Shown: one piece after another, positions 8,658-17,880 of the stretch | Layout of the letters: each line of letters opens with the position of its first letter | How positions within the stretch are numbered: position 1 is the first letter of the stretch | Source: JACKFE01 sp050248735 | Lineage (GTDB): Bacteria > Nitrospirota > Nitrospiria > Nitrospirales > UBA8639 | Assembly (NCBI GenBank): GCA_050248735.1 | Contig: JBFWRU010000002.1 | Span: 1-64,000, forward strand | Direction: 5' to 3' | DNA length: 64,000 bases | Position numbers and translations under genes: made by a program | The notes under the pieces: generated by a model | Database searches by the model: none | Told to the model about the DNA's origin: nothing | Seen by the model: only the letters and a program-made list of their open reading frames with translations

Positions 8658-9601
8658 ATAGGTTTCTGTTCTACCAACATAATCTCTGAGGGTTTTGGGA
8701 AATAATTGTGTTGGGAGAGATGGTGGATTATTTCCAACCAACCTTGTCATGACCAATTACCCCACCTTTCCGGGCGTATTGTTAGGTAAAAGCTTCCTAT
8801 CTCCAAGAGCAGGCGTACAAGTCAGGTTGGTTTACTTTTCGACTGGATTTTTCAGCAAACCTTCCTCTTCTTTTCGATTTTGGGCTTTCTCCGCCTCAAA
8901 GTATTTGAGGACCAGGTTTTATCCGATTGGCAATGGGGGTTGGTGAAGCCAGGGTGTGCGAGTATTGTCGTATCTGGTTACGAAATATGAGGGAAGTTTT
9001 CATATAGTACCAAGCTACAGTATTTCCTAGGAAAATCCGATAATCAGACTATAGATTCTCATACTTTCTCTGAGAGTTATTTGACAGGCTACAGCCATGT
9101 GAATAGCTCATGTCTGAAAAATTTGAAAAAAAAAGATCGTCTTGTCCTTGGTAAATGCGTGGGCAAGTGGCCTTCAATTAATTTTAACGTTCATTACTTC
9201 GTCCTTAGATATAAATCCAAGGCATGCCTTCTTGAGCCTTCCCTACTCTCTTCTCTCCTGTTTTTGGGGAGGGATAGCCTTCATTATATTTTTGAGCCGA
9301 TATCTGAATGGGATTTTAGGGCCGACAAGGGGGGCTTCCGAGCATTGCACATTCTTCTGGTCCGCTCACTCAAATTGCCTGGCTTCCGTTTGGTCTTCAT
9401 TCCGAAGTTCAAACTTCCACTATCATATGTAGTTCATAAAAAATACTTAGATTTCGTGTTAATCGTGGGATGAACAAGTTTGAAAATTGATGTCGTAGAA
9501 GTCAAACTGTGTAAGCTGTTGGATTTCCTTGTTCTCTTGCGGGAGCTTTGATCAGTGCAGGATCGGCAAAGGGATTAATTATTTAGGTCGGTTCGGAAGC
9601 C
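8658..9601. other. Long intergenic region before prsK
   Basis: Over 940 bases without a convincing gene. A 130-codon open frame (9081-9473) lacks a plausible ribosome binding site and recognisable features, so it was not called. A TTGACA at about 9083 is followed after 17 bases by the poor hexamer TAGCTC. A TTGGCA...TTGG element near 8928 resembles a sigma-54 site but lacks the essential GC at -12. The length suggests lost sequence or an untranslated regulatory region. Confidence 0.4.
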
Positions 9602-11728
9602 TTGTTTGGCTTAGGTCTTCTTCCCCTGGTGATGGGTATGGAAAGTCTTCCTTCTTTACTGTGTCTTGGTCTATCCATGGTTTTGGGCGGTGCTCTGATT
9701 TGGAAGCGCCGGGATGCTCCCCTCCTCTTTCGGTTACTGCCGGTGATGGTCATTGTATTCTTGATCCACGGGATCAATTGGTATAGCTATTCCCGCATGA
9801 GCGATTGGCTCTGGTGGAATAAATTACTTCTGGTCGGTGAGCTGGCGTTCCCGGTGGCTCTGGGTTCTATGAGTCAATCATTTTATCGTACTCTTGATGC
9901 CGGTCCTCAATCCAAGGATCAATGGTGGTGGAGGGGTATGACCGGAGTCGCTATTTTATTAATGGGAGTTGTCACGTTTTTCCCGGATAGCGTTCTCAAG
10001 GAAAATGCACAGGGGGAAGTGATATTTTTCCGTGCCAGCGGTTTGGCTAATTGGAGTTTTATTTTAATTGCCCTGGTGGTTGCCCTATCTCAATTGGAGC
10101 AAATTTTCCGAGGCTCGCGGGATCCCTTTCGGTATCAATTCAAATTTGTCTTTATTGGCCTTGTTGGACTTGCCGGCATGAGCATTGCCCAGGCTACCCA
10201 AATGTTGTTGTTGCCTATCTGGAGTCCAATGTTTGTCTGGGTGAATGGCGTCACTTCAGCCTTGTCCCTGCTCCTCATCGGGTTTGGATTAGCGCGTTGG
10301 CGGATCAAGGATTTACGTCAAAAAATCCAGGTCAGTCATCAAGCACTCTATTCATCTTTCACCTTTATGCTTGTGGGCGGCTATCTCGGTGTTGTGGTTT
10401 TGGTAGACCAGATTCTTCAAACGACAGGGTGGCCAATGACAGAGGGCTTGCGTGTCCTCGTGCTTTTTGTCGCAGCTCTGTGCCTGGTCTGTGTTGTGGT
10501 CTCTCGTCAGGTCCGTCTGAGATTGCGATCATTTTTTGCCCGTCATTTTCTTCGTGCCAAATATGATTATCGCCAGAAGTGGTTGGAGGTCACCGAGAAA
10601 TTTTCAATTTGTCATGATATGCAGGAGGTATGGGATCGATACCTGGAGTGGTTGGGGCAGACATTTGCGGCCTCTCGCATTTCCATTTGGAAGCGCCTAG
10701 AGGTCGACGGGCAATTTCATCAGATTCGTTCCCTGAGTGCCAATAGCCCTCCTCCCATACCGGAAACTCATTGTCTCATTCAGGAGTTGAAGAAACGTCG
10801 TGGCCCATTCTTTCTGCATAAATATGGATTAAATACAGAGGTGCTGGGGGATTTTGGTGAAGACACCCAAGCGTATGTATGTGTGCCAATTTTAAGAAAG
10901 AAGGGGATGGTGTTGGGTTTTTGCACCTTGAGCCGGGATTGTTATGGGAATGAATATGATCATGATGATTTCAATCTTCTCTGGGTGATGGCGCATCATG
11001 TAGCCATGCTTCTTCTGCAATTTCAATTACAAGAGGAACGCAACTCTAGCGCCAAATGGGAGGCGGTGCACCGGTTTTCGGCTTTTTACTTACATGATTT
11101 AAAAAATTTAGCAGGGAGTCTATCTTTGGTGGTGCAGAATGCGCAGCAGTATGGAGCGAACCCGGAGTTTCAGGAATCAGCTATGAGAACGGTGAAGATC
11201 ACAACTCAGCGGATCATGGAGTTAATGGGGAAGCTTGCCTGTCAAACCCATGATCCGGCAGGGCCGTCTTCCGATAAAATTACCTCTTTCGATATTAATG
11301 AATTGATTCGAGAAGCCCTTCAAGGAATTGATGGGACTGGTTGCAAGCCTGTCTTTCATGCCGGCCGGGATATTCCTTCCGTTCGGCTTCAGGGAGAATC
11401 GATTAAACAGGTTATTTTGAATTTGGTATTAAATGCCCGACAGGCGATGGGTGAACGAGGCACGCTGGATATTTCCACCAAGATCTTAGGCCAGGAGATC
11501 ATTGTCGAAGTGGCCGATACGGGACCTGGAATGTCGTCTGAACAATTGGAGCACCTGTTTGAACCGTTTCGGAGCAGCAAAAAAACCGGGTTGGGAATAG
11601 GCCTATACCAATGCAAGCGGATTATTGAAGAACAAGAAGGCCGTATTCGGGTGGAAAGCCTCCAGGGAAAAGGTACAAAAATAATTGTTACGTTTCCGGT
11701 GGAAATAGCCGACACCGTAACCGTATAG
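9602..11728 (+). CDS. prsK: PEP-CTERM-system-type histidine kinase PrsK
   Basis: A protein of about 708 residues with roughly eight to ten hydrophobic helices in the first 310-320 residues. A GAF-like domain follows at about 380-490 and a histidine kinase core comes last. The H-box is unusual for ordinary kinases: FYLHDLKNLAGSLSLVVQNA with His498, the HDLKN form known from PrsK. ATPase motifs are LNARQAMGERG, DTGPGM and KTGLGIGLYQCKRII. Together with the regulator 50 bases downstream this matches the PrsK/PrsR pair found near exosortase and exopolysaccharide loci. The start is uncertain: TTG at 9602 follows an in-frame stop, and ATG codons about 9 and 11 codons in are alternatives. Confidence 0.82.
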   Translation: MFGLGLLPLVMGMESLPSLLCLGLSMVLGGALIWKRRDAPLLFRLLPVMVIVFLIHGINWYSYSRMSDWLWWNKLLLVGELAFPVALGSMSQSFYRTLDAGPQSKDQWWWRGMTGVAILLMGVVTFFPDSVLKENAQGEVIFFRASGLANWSFILIALVVALSQLEQIFRGSRDPFRYQFKFVFIGLVGLAGMSIAQATQMLLLPIWSPMFVWVNGVTSALSLLLIGFGLARWRIKDLRQKIQVSHQALYSSFTFMLVGGYLGVVVLVDQILQTTGWPMTEGLRVLVLFVAALCLVCVVVSRQVRLRLRSFFARHFLRAKYDYRQKWLEVTEKFSICHDMQEVWDRYLEWLGQTFAASRISIWKRLEVDGQFHQIRSLSANSPPPIPETHCLIQELKKRRGPFFLHKYGLNTEVLGDFGEDTQAYVCVPILRKKGMVLGFCTLSRDCYGNEYDHDDFNLLWVMAHHVAMLLLQFQLQEERNSSAKWEAVHRFSAFYLHDLKNLAGSLSLVVQNAQQYGANPEFQESAMRTVKITTQRIMELMGKLACQTHDPAGPSSDKITSFDINELIREALQGIDGTGCKPVFHAGRDIPSVRLQGESIKQVILNLVLNARQAMGERGTLDISTKILGQEIIVEVADTGPGMSSEQLEHLFEPFRSSKKTGLGIGLYQCKRIIEEQEGRIRVESLQGKGTKIIVTFPVEIADTVTV

Positions 11729-11777
11729 GACCGGATCCGTTATTCTGGCCCTCAAAAAAATCTCAGGGAACCTTTTT

Positions 11778-13157
11778 ATGATATCGTCCTCCTCAATTGA
11801 CCAGGCCAAGCTTCCAGCTCTATTGCTCATTGACGATCATATGGAGCTCCGCGATCAGATGAAATGGGGCCTAAAGCCTTTTTATATGATCTACGAGGCC
11901 GATTGTCGTCAAAAGGCCCTTGAACTGCTCAAAAAGGAGCCGATTGGTCTGGTCACGTTGGATCTTGGTTTACCTCCGGATGAGGATGGAGCGAAGGAAG
12001 GGTTGCTCCTTTTAGAGGAAATGCTTGGAGTCCATCCCCTTGTGAAAGTGATTGTGATCACCGGAAATCAGGATCGGACGAATGCGTTGAAAGCGGTGCA
12101 ATTGGGTGCCTATGATTTCATGGAAAAACCCGTTGATCTGGAGGTTTTAAAAATTGTGCTGCACCGGGCCAACTATTTGACCGGTCTGGAACAGGAAAAT
12201 CGAAAACTCTTAGCGCGTGAGGAAAAACGGGGGTTTCCGGAAATTATTGGCAGCAGTCCGGCCATGGCCAAAGTGTTTGATACCATTCGGCGGGTGGCGG
12301 GATCCGATGTATCGATTCTGATTGTTGGTGAAAGTGGAACAGGGAAGGAACTGGTGGCACGGGCGATTCATCAACAAAGCCATCGGAAGGAGGGACCGTT
12401 TATTGCCATTAATTGCGGTGCGATCCCCGAAACATTACTTGAAAGCGAACTGTTCGGACATGAAAAAGGTGCATTTACGGGAGCCCACGTGCAGCGCAAG
12501 GGACGAATCGAGTCGGCCCAAGGGGGGACGCTGTTTTTGGATGAAATCGCCGAAATCTCTCCAGCCTTACAGGTCAAGCTCTTGCGAGTATTACAGGAAC
12601 ACAGTATTGAACGGGTTGGGGGGCGAGTTCAAATCCCGGTAGACACCAGGGTGCTGGCTGCGACCAATGCGGATATCCAATTGGCGATGAAAGAGGGAAG
12701 ATTCCGGGAAGACCTCTATTATCGGTTGAACACCGTCACGATTCCGGTTCCTCCATTGCGGGAGAGGGGCGTGGATATTGTAATGATCGCCAAATCCCTT
12801 CTCCAGCGGTTTTCTGAGGAAGCCAAGAAAAAGATATCCGGATTTTCAACGGAAGGAATTATGGCTCTTGAGCAGTATCCCTGGCCCGGGAATGTTCGGG
12901 AATTGGAAAATCGGGTTCGTCGGGCTGTAACCCTGTCCGATCATGCCAGAATTACTCCAGAAGATCTGGATTTAGCTGAACCGTCTGGTGACCAAGAGAG
13001 GCTCACCTTGAAAGAGTCTCGTGATGCCATTGAAAAAAAGGTGATTGAGCAGGCTCTGGCCAAAACAGGCGGAAATATTACGAAAGCCGCTACCCTGTTG
13101 GATGTGAGTCGTCCAACTCTGCATGACTTGATTTCCCGCCATCATATCAAAAAGTAA
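11778..13157 (+). CDS. prsR: PEP-CTERM-box sigma-54 response regulator PrsR
   Basis: A 459-residue activator. The receiver domain starts LLLIDDHMELRDQM with phospho-acceptor Asp62. The AAA+ domain has Walker A GESGTGKE (184-191), a canonical GAFTGA near 231 and Walker B GGTLFLDEI. The C-terminal Fis helix-turn-helix is GGNITKAATLLDVSRPTLHD. In the PrsR receiver family the phosphorylation region reads TLDLGLPP as here. In other bacteria PrsR with sigma-54 drives expression of PEP-CTERM proteins and matrix genes; no such target or exosortase gene is in this window. It is 49 bases downstream of prsK and probably co-transcribed. Confidence 0.85.
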   Translation: MISSSSIDQAKLPALLLIDDHMELRDQMKWGLKPFYMIYEADCRQKALELLKKEPIGLVTLDLGLPPDEDGAKEGLLLLEEMLGVHPLVKVIVITGNQDRTNALKAVQLGAYDFMEKPVDLEVLKIVLHRANYLTGLEQENRKLLAREEKRGFPEIIGSSPAMAKVFDTIRRVAGSDVSILIVGESGTGKELVARAIHQQSHRKEGPFIAINCGAIPETLLESELFGHEKGAFTGAHVQRKGRIESAQGGTLFLDEIAEISPALQVKLLRVLQEHSIERVGGRVQIPVDTRVLAATNADIQLAMKEGRFREDLYYRLNTVTIPVPPLRERGVDIVMIAKSLLQRFSEEAKKKISGFSTEGIMALEQYPWPGNVRELENRVRRAVTLSDHARITPEDLDLAEPSGDQERLTLKESRDAIEKKVIEQALAKTGGNITKAATLLDVSRPTLHDLISRHHIKK

Positions 13158-13206
13158 ACAACATTCGTTATCTCTTAAGGTAGCTTTCTTTAAATGGCCG
13201 GCAGGG

Positions 13207-14415
13207 TTATGACCGATACGAGGCGTTAATTTTGACATAATCATAGGTTAAATCGGTCGTCCAGATATGCGAACTGGCCTTGCCCTGGCCGAGTGATATG
13301 GAAATGGTCAATGTCGACTTCTGCATCATTTTCTTAATGCGTTGTTCAACTTTCGGTCCGAGCCCTTTGCCGGCTTTGACAATCGGAATCTCATTGAAAG
13401 CAATTTGAATTTTCTCCGGATCCAATGGCGGGCCTGAACGCCCTAATGCTGCGATAATCCGTCCCCAGTTAGGGTCGGCTCCGAAGATGGCCGTTTTGAC
13501 CAAGGGAGACGTGGCCAGCGTGTTGGCAAATTGTTTGGCGGATTTTTCGCTGGCTGCCTGAAGAATGCGAAATTCGATGATTTTAGTCGCCCCTTCTCCA
13601 TCCCGAACGATGTCCATGGCTAAATGGTGGCATACGTGATAGAGCAAATCCTTAAACCGGGCCTGAGCGGGTGTTCCCCGTTTGATGTGTGTGTTGCCGG
13701 CCAGGCCATTGGCCAGGCACAGCACGGTATCATTGGTGCTGGTTTCTCCATCCACTGAAATACAGTTAAAGGTCTCACGGGTTACTTCAGCGAGTGTGTG
13801 TTGGAGCACGGCCTTGTCAATGACGGCATCGGTGGTGAGGTATCCCAACATGGTGGCCATATCCGGATGAATCATCCCCGATCCTTTGGCCATGCCCCCG
13901 ATAGTCACCTTTTTCCCTCCAATAGTATCTTGAAAGGCAATTTCCTTCGGTCGGGTATCGGTCGTCATGATGGCCTGAGCCGCCTGGAGGTGTCCCTTCC
14001 GACTGAGTTGAGCCATAAGAGTCGGAATGCCGCTGGCGATGGTTTTCATGGGGAGGGGGACGCCAATGACCCCGGTTGAGCCGATCAGCGCCATCCGTGG
14101 TGAAATGCCCAGAGCCTTGGCCAGAAGACTGCTGGTCAATTTGGCATGCCGGAGTCCTTCCTTCCCGGTAAAGGCATTGGCATTGCCGCTGTTTACCAGA
14201 ATTGCCTGGCCGATTCCCTGTTTGACTTGTTGCCGGCCCAGGATAACCGGAGCGGCCGGGATCTTATTTTTGGTAAAGACCCCGGCCACAGGTCCCGGGG
14301 TTTGCGAGACAATAAGTGCGAGATCGAGTGCTTTGATTTTTTTGATCCCTGAAAAGATTCCAGCAGCGACAAATCCGATAGGGGCGGTGACACCACCGCT
14401 GATGCGTTTGGCCAT
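13207..14415 (-). CDS. argJ: Bifunctional ornithine acetyltransferase / N-acetylglutamate synthase ArgJ
   Basis: A 402-residue enzyme of the cyclic arginine pathway. It transfers the acetyl group from N-acetylornithine to glutamate and may also use acetyl-CoA. The self-cleavage site is clear: KGSGMIHPDMATML, with the nucleophile Thr188 that becomes the new N-terminus of the beta chain. Other family signatures are ILVNSGNANAFTG and the C-terminal GADPNWGRIIAALGRSG. The length is normal. It follows argC (52 bases) on the same strand, so these two form an arginine unit. The ORF is convergent with prsR, 49 bases apart, with no clear terminator between. Confidence 0.95.
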   Translation of the reverse strand: MAKRISGGVTAPIGFVAAGIFSGIKKIKALDLALIVSQTPGPVAGVFTKNKIPAAPVILGRQQVKQGIGQAILVNSGNANAFTGKEGLRHAKLTSSLLAKALGISPRMALIGSTGVIGVPLPMKTIASGIPTLMAQLSRKGHLQAAQAIMTTDTRPKEIAFQDTIGGKKVTIGGMAKGSGMIHPDMATMLGYLTTDAVIDKAVLQHTLAEVTRETFNCISVDGETSTNDTVLCLANGLAGNTHIKRGTPAQARFKDLLYHVCHHLAMDIVRDGEGATKIIEFRILQAASEKSAKQFANTLATSPLVKTAIFGADPNWGRIIAALGRSGPPLDPEKIQIAFNEIPIVKAGKGLGPKVEQRIKKMMQKSTLTISISLGQGKASSHIWTTDLTYDYVKINASYRS

Positions 14416-14467
14416 GGAATGGTCCTTCGTCAGTTTTGAAAAATTTTATTCAGCATACTGATTGTGG

Positions 14468-15541
14468 TTAGGGAAAGACCCCTGGTCCGGTCAGGCCCGT
14501 ATTCTCGGGGAACCCGGACATAATATTCATACATTGAATGGCTTGTCCCGCAGCCCCTTTGACCAGGTTATCTATCGCACCCGTGGTAATGAGGCATCGG
14601 GTGGTCGGGTCAAGCTGATATCCCAGATCACAAAAATTTGATCCACGAAGAGTATTCGGATTGACGGTATCCGGTGTGGAATGCAGGCGGATAAAGTATT
14701 CGTCCCCGTATGTCTGCTTGACGGCCTCATTGATGTTGGCCTGGCTAATGCCGGGTTTCACCTTGGCGTAGGCGGTACTTAAGATTCCCCGATTAATTGG
14801 AATGAGATGCGGGGTAAAAATGAGAGGAAACGCATCGGGGGTCATTTTTTGCTGCGGGGGTAACAGAAAGCTGAGTTCCTGTGCTATTTCAGGAGTATGG
14901 CGGTGAGTAGTCAGCTTATACGCATGAATGCCTTCATGGGCTTCGGGAAAATGGGATCCCAAGGCCGGAGATCGTCCGGCCCCGGATACGCCGGACTTAG
15001 AATCAATAATGATGGTTTCCATTTCGAGTAAGCCCTGAGCAATGAGCGGTGCCAGTTGAAGGATGGCCGCCGTGGGATAACAACCGGGAACTGCGACAAG
15101 CCGGGTTGCGGCAATTTCCTTACGGTGAAATTCCGGAAGACCATACACCGCTTGAGATAACAAGTTGGGAAAGGCATGGGAAACCCCATACCACTGTTCG
15201 TAGGTTTTCGGACTTTTCAGACGGTAATCGGCGCTCAGGTCAATGACGGTTTTCCCCAATGAAAGAAATTCCGATACCGGTTGTAAGGATTGGGTGTGGG
15301 GCAGTGCGAGAAAGATGACGTCGGCTTCCTGGCTGATCTGAGAAGGGTCAAGGGCCGACAATTGAAAATCCAGGGCCTTGCTGAGATTGGGCAGGATGGC
15401 GGCAATCGACAATCCTTGGGACTTTTCAGATGCGACAACTTTCGTAATCTTGATATTCGGGTGAAGGCTCAGAAGCCGGAGCAATTCGCCGCCGGTATAT
15501 CCGCTTGCTCCAATGACCGCCACTCGCAATGTCTTAGTCAT
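14468..15541 (-). CDS. argC: N-acetyl-gamma-glutamyl-phosphate reductase ArgC
   Basis: A 357-residue NADPH-dependent reductase for the third step of arginine synthesis. The N-terminal nucleotide-binding motif is GASGYTGGEL (11-20). The catalytic cysteine is Cys154 in AVPGCYPTAAILQLAPL. KSGVSGAGR and the C-terminal FCDLGYQ and TGAIDNLVKGAAGQA segments also fit type 1 ArgC. The last 15 residues (after CMNIMSGFPE) are a little longer than usual. It is immediately upstream of argJ in the same orientation and is separated from rpsI by a strong terminator. Confidence 0.95.
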   Translation of the reverse strand: MTKTLRVAVIGASGYTGGELLRLLSLHPNIKITKVVASEKSQGLSIAAILPNLSKALDFQLSALDPSQISQEADVIFLALPHTQSLQPVSEFLSLGKTVIDLSADYRLKSPKTYEQWYGVSHAFPNLLSQAVYGLPEFHRKEIAATRLVAVPGCYPTAAILQLAPLIAQGLLEMETIIIDSKSGVSGAGRSPALGSHFPEAHEGIHAYKLTTHRHTPEIAQELSFLLPPQQKMTPDAFPLIFTPHLIPINRGILSTAYAKVKPGISQANINEAVKQTYGDEYFIRLHSTPDTVNPNTLRGSNFCDLGYQLDPTTRCLITTGAIDNLVKGAAGQAIQCMNIMSGFPENTGLTGPGVFP

Positions 15542-15646
15542 AGGACACTCCAGGAAAAAAAGAAGGGACAGGTACGTTTTCGACGATCATGTGCAGCATA
15601 GGTGCAGATTTTTTTGAATGTCTGGAATTGAGGAAAACCGAAAACC

Positions 15647-15678
15647 TAAGAAAAAGGGGGAGGGTGTTCCCCTCCCCC
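15647..15678 (-). terminator. Rho-independent terminator of rplM-rpsI
   Basis: A perfect 9-bp inverted repeat (GGGGGAGGG at 15656-15664, CCCTCCCCC at 15670-15678) with a 5-base loop. On the minus strand it is followed by TTTTTCTT. It lies 35 bases after the rpsI stop and ends the ribosomal-protein transcript before argC. Confidence 0.9.
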
Positions 15679-15712
15679 TACAAGACTCAGCACTATCCTG
15701 AGTTCGAAGTGT

Positions 15713-16105
15713 TTACCGTTTCGAATATTGGAAGCGTCGTCTGGCGCCTTTTTGCCCGTATTTTTTGCGTTCCTTAACTCGTGAGTCACGGGTGAGCAAC
15801 CCCAGCTTTTTGAGTGAAGTACGCAGGGAAGGGTTATAGACGGAAAGAGCTTTCGCGATGGCATGGCGCAGGGCTCCGGCTTGCCCCGATATACCCCCGC
15901 CCGCTAAGGAGGCCTGGACGTTAAATTGCCCCATGGTTTTGGTGCAGTCGAATGGGGTTTGCACCTGAAGCTGATGAGTCATTCGAGGGAAGTACGTGGC
16001 TAAGGGTCGTCCGTTGACCTGTATGGTTCCCTGTCCGGGTTCAAGCCAAGCGCGAGCCACGGCATATTTTCGTTTCCCAGTTGCATAATGATTGGTTTGG
16101 GCCAT
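15713..16105 (-). CDS. rpsI: 30S ribosomal protein S9
   Basis: 130 residues of the S9 family. Family signatures are GKRKYAVARAWLEPGQG near the start, the GGGISGQAGALRHAIAKAL block and the very basic C-terminus ending QYSKR, which reaches the ribosomal P site. The protein is part of the small-subunit head. It is preceded by rplM on the same strand with 28 bases between, the usual bacterial pair, and is followed by a strong terminator. Confidence 0.97.
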   Translation of the reverse strand: MAQTNHYATGKRKYAVARAWLEPGQGTIQVNGRPLATYFPRMTHQLQVQTPFDCTKTMGQFNVQASLAGGGISGQAGALRHAIAKALSVYNPSLRTSLKKLGLLTRDSRVKERKKYGQKGARRRFQYSKR

Positions 16106-16133
16106 GGTAGGAATCGTGCTCCTTTATGAAATT

Positions 16134-16562
16134 CTAGAGGTTCAAGGGAATGGGATTTTGTGCTTGGTGAATATGTTCGGCTTCCGGGTACACCTTCAGT
16201 TTCCTGGCCATTTGTTTGCCCAGAGTACATTTCGGCAGCATGCCTTTAATCGCCTTGGAGAGAACCTCCGTCGGTTTTTTTGCATGTAGATGTTCCGCTG
16301 AAATGGCCTTCAGACCACCAGGAAATCCGGTATGGTGATAGTAGGTTTTGGTTTTGAATTTATCTCTGGTGAATTCGACGTGGCCGGCATTAATAATGAC
16401 CACATGGTCTCCGGTGTCGACATTCGGCGTAAAGGTAGGTTTATGTTTTCCCCGTAAAATTGACGCGACACGAGCGGCCAAGCGGCCGACGGTTTTTCCT
16501 TTTGCGTCGACCAAAAACCATTTTCGTTCGACTTCTAGTGGTTTAGCTTGAAACGATCGCAT
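16134..16562 (-). CDS. rplM: 50S ribosomal protein L13
   Basis: 142 residues with L13 family features: the RKWFLVDAKGKTVGRLA start, a NVDTGDHVVIINA block and the TKTYYHHTGFPGG and AIKGMLPK segments. L13 is an early assembly protein of the large subunit. It is the first gene of the rplM-rpsI unit. The ATG at 16562 begins a slightly longer N-terminus (MRSFQAKPLEVERKW) than in E. coli, which is common. Confidence 0.97.
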   Translation of the reverse strand: MRSFQAKPLEVERKWFLVDAKGKTVGRLAARVASILRGKHKPTFTPNVDTGDHVVIINAGHVEFTRDKFKTKTYYHHTGFPGGLKAISAEHLHAKKPTEVLSKAIKGMLPKCTLGKQMARKLKVYPEAEHIHQAQNPIPLNL

Positions 16563-16605
16563 ACCCGGTAACTCCCTTTTCTAAAAAATCACAATATTGA
16601 CAGAA

Positions 16606-17082
16606 CTATTCACTTCCAGGCTGTTCGGAAAACTTTTGATCTAACTTGGCCAACCATGTGTCCAAATGCTCTCCCCCACGTCGTTCGAGGACTTCCGGAG
16701 TCACATAGATGGGACATTGACATCGCAAGGCAAGGGCAATGGCATCGCTGGGTCGGGAGTCAATGGTTTTCTCCAGACTGTCCTTCGTTAAAATTAAACT
16801 GGAAAAATAGGTGTTGTTCTTGACTTCCGTGATCACCACCCGGTTCAGAGTAAACCCCAGGTGGCTGGCAAAACTGCAAATCAGGTCATGGCTCATGGGC
16901 CGTGGTGGTATAACATTTTCAAGAGCCAGTCGAATAGAGGTTCCCTCCGCTGTCCCCACCCAAATTGGCAGTACCTCAGAATTTTTTTCGTCGCGGAGGA
17001 CTACGATTTGGGTGTCGGTATTGGGATCAACCAATACGCCGTGAACTTTCAACGGGATCAAGGTATTTGTTTCAGGAACCAT
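16606..17082 (-). CDS. Bifunctional nuclease family protein (DUF151), copy 2
   Basis: A protein of about 158 residues of the DUF151/BFN family. It shows PLKVHGVLVDPNTDTQIVVL, the PIWVGTAEGTSI block, PRPMSHDLI and SRPSDAIALALR. Plant members have RNase and DNase activity; the bacterial function is poorly known. ATG at 17082 is chosen over a TTG at 17121 because it gives the usual family length, although neither has a strong ribosome binding site. The gene follows a paralogue on the same strand with only 39 bases between. The two share the core motifs but differ elsewhere, which points to an old tandem duplication. Confidence 0.85.
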   Translation of the reverse strand: MVPETNTLIPLKVHGVLVDPNTDTQIVVLRDEKNSEVLPIWVGTAEGTSIRLALENVIPPRPMSHDLICSFASHLGFTLNRVVITEVKNNTYFSSLILTKDSLEKTIDSRPSDAIALALRCQCPIYVTPEVLERRGGEHLDTWLAKLDQKFSEQPGSE

Positions 17083-17121
17083 AGTATGTTGATGGACAGT
17101 CGTTGGGTTAGGAAAGGGCAA

Positions 17122-17577
17122 TCAGGTATCAGACTTTCCGAAATCCTCGGGTTTTAAATTTTCCAACCAACGTTCTAATTCTTCGGAGTTTTGTTTGTGC
17201 AATACCTCCCCCGACGCAAAAATAGGAGCATCCGTTCTGAGAGCGACAGCAATGGCATCACTTGGTCGGGAGTCAATCGTGAATTCCGAGTCACCAAACA
17301 GCAGGTGGATTTTGGCAAAATAGGTATTTTCTTTGAGATCGGTGATGACGGTACTGATCACTTTGGCATCCATATTATCTAATAGTGTCTTCATCAGGTC
17401 ATGAGTCATGGGGCGTGGCGGGGCAATCCGTTCAAGGGCGAAACTGATGGCACTCGCTTCCGCCTTACCAACCCAGATGGGTAACATATCAGAGTTATTT
17501 TCATCCCGAAGAATGACGATATAGGCGTTGTTGTATGGGTCAAATAGCAGACCCCTTACATTCATTTGATTCAGCAT
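17122..17577 (-). CDS. Bifunctional nuclease family protein (DUF151), copy 1
   Basis: A 151-residue member of the DUF151/BFN family. Core motifs are VRGLLFDPYNNAYIVILRD, LPIWVGKAEASAI, PRPMTHDLMKTLL and SRPSDAIAVALRTDAPIF. It is the first gene of a two-gene unit with the paralogue at 16606-17082. A candidate promoter lies about 45 bases upstream. Nuclease activity is known only from family members and is not shown here. The acidic C-terminus (EELERWLENLKPEDFG) parallels that of the second copy. Confidence 0.87.
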   Translation of the reverse strand: MLNQMNVRGLLFDPYNNAYIVILRDENNSDMLPIWVGKAEASAISFALERIAPPRPMTHDLMKTLLDNMDAKVISTVITDLKENTYFAKIHLLFGDSEFTIDSRPSDAIAVALRTDAPIFASGEVLHKQNSEELERWLENLKPEDFGKSDT

Positions 17578-17620
17578 ATACTTATAACTTCGATAGGTAG
17601 CCTTGAAAATCCAACCTTGA

Positions 17621-17650
17621 ACGATACTATTTTTTATGAGTTTTTGTCAA
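17621..17650 (-). promoter_or_regulatory. Candidate sigma-70 promoter for the DUF151 pair
   Basis: On the minus strand a perfect TTGACA (17650-17645) is followed after 18 bases by TATCGT (17626-17621) in an AT-rich context. The start codon of the first gene is 44 bases downstream. The rest of the 303-base gap (17578-17880) contains nothing convincing; a small plus-strand frame there overlaps the end of proS. Confidence 0.5.
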
Positions 17651-17880
17651 TAAAAATTATATATTTCATGGGCTTATCTTTAACCAACCTCGATTGCCAG
17701 GATATTTTCTATAATTCCGGTACATGACTATAGGGCATTATAACGTATTTTTCTGCCAGGTCACATTCGCCTGCTCCTAGAACTAAGAAGAACCTTTTGA
17801 GGATATATATGAATGCTCGTTTTCCAGTAAATTGGCCACTCATTGATAGTGTAAGGCGTTGGTGGCGAAAGTATCCCACA

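Noticed and set aside
8920..8945. TTGGCAATGGGGGTTGG as a sigma-54 promoter
   Set aside because: The invariant GC of the -12 element is missing, and the next gene is more than 650 bases away.
9081..9473. 130-codon open frame in the gap before prsK
   Set aside because: No ribosome binding site, no recognisable features and composition like non-coding DNA; an overlapping frame of similar quality exists.
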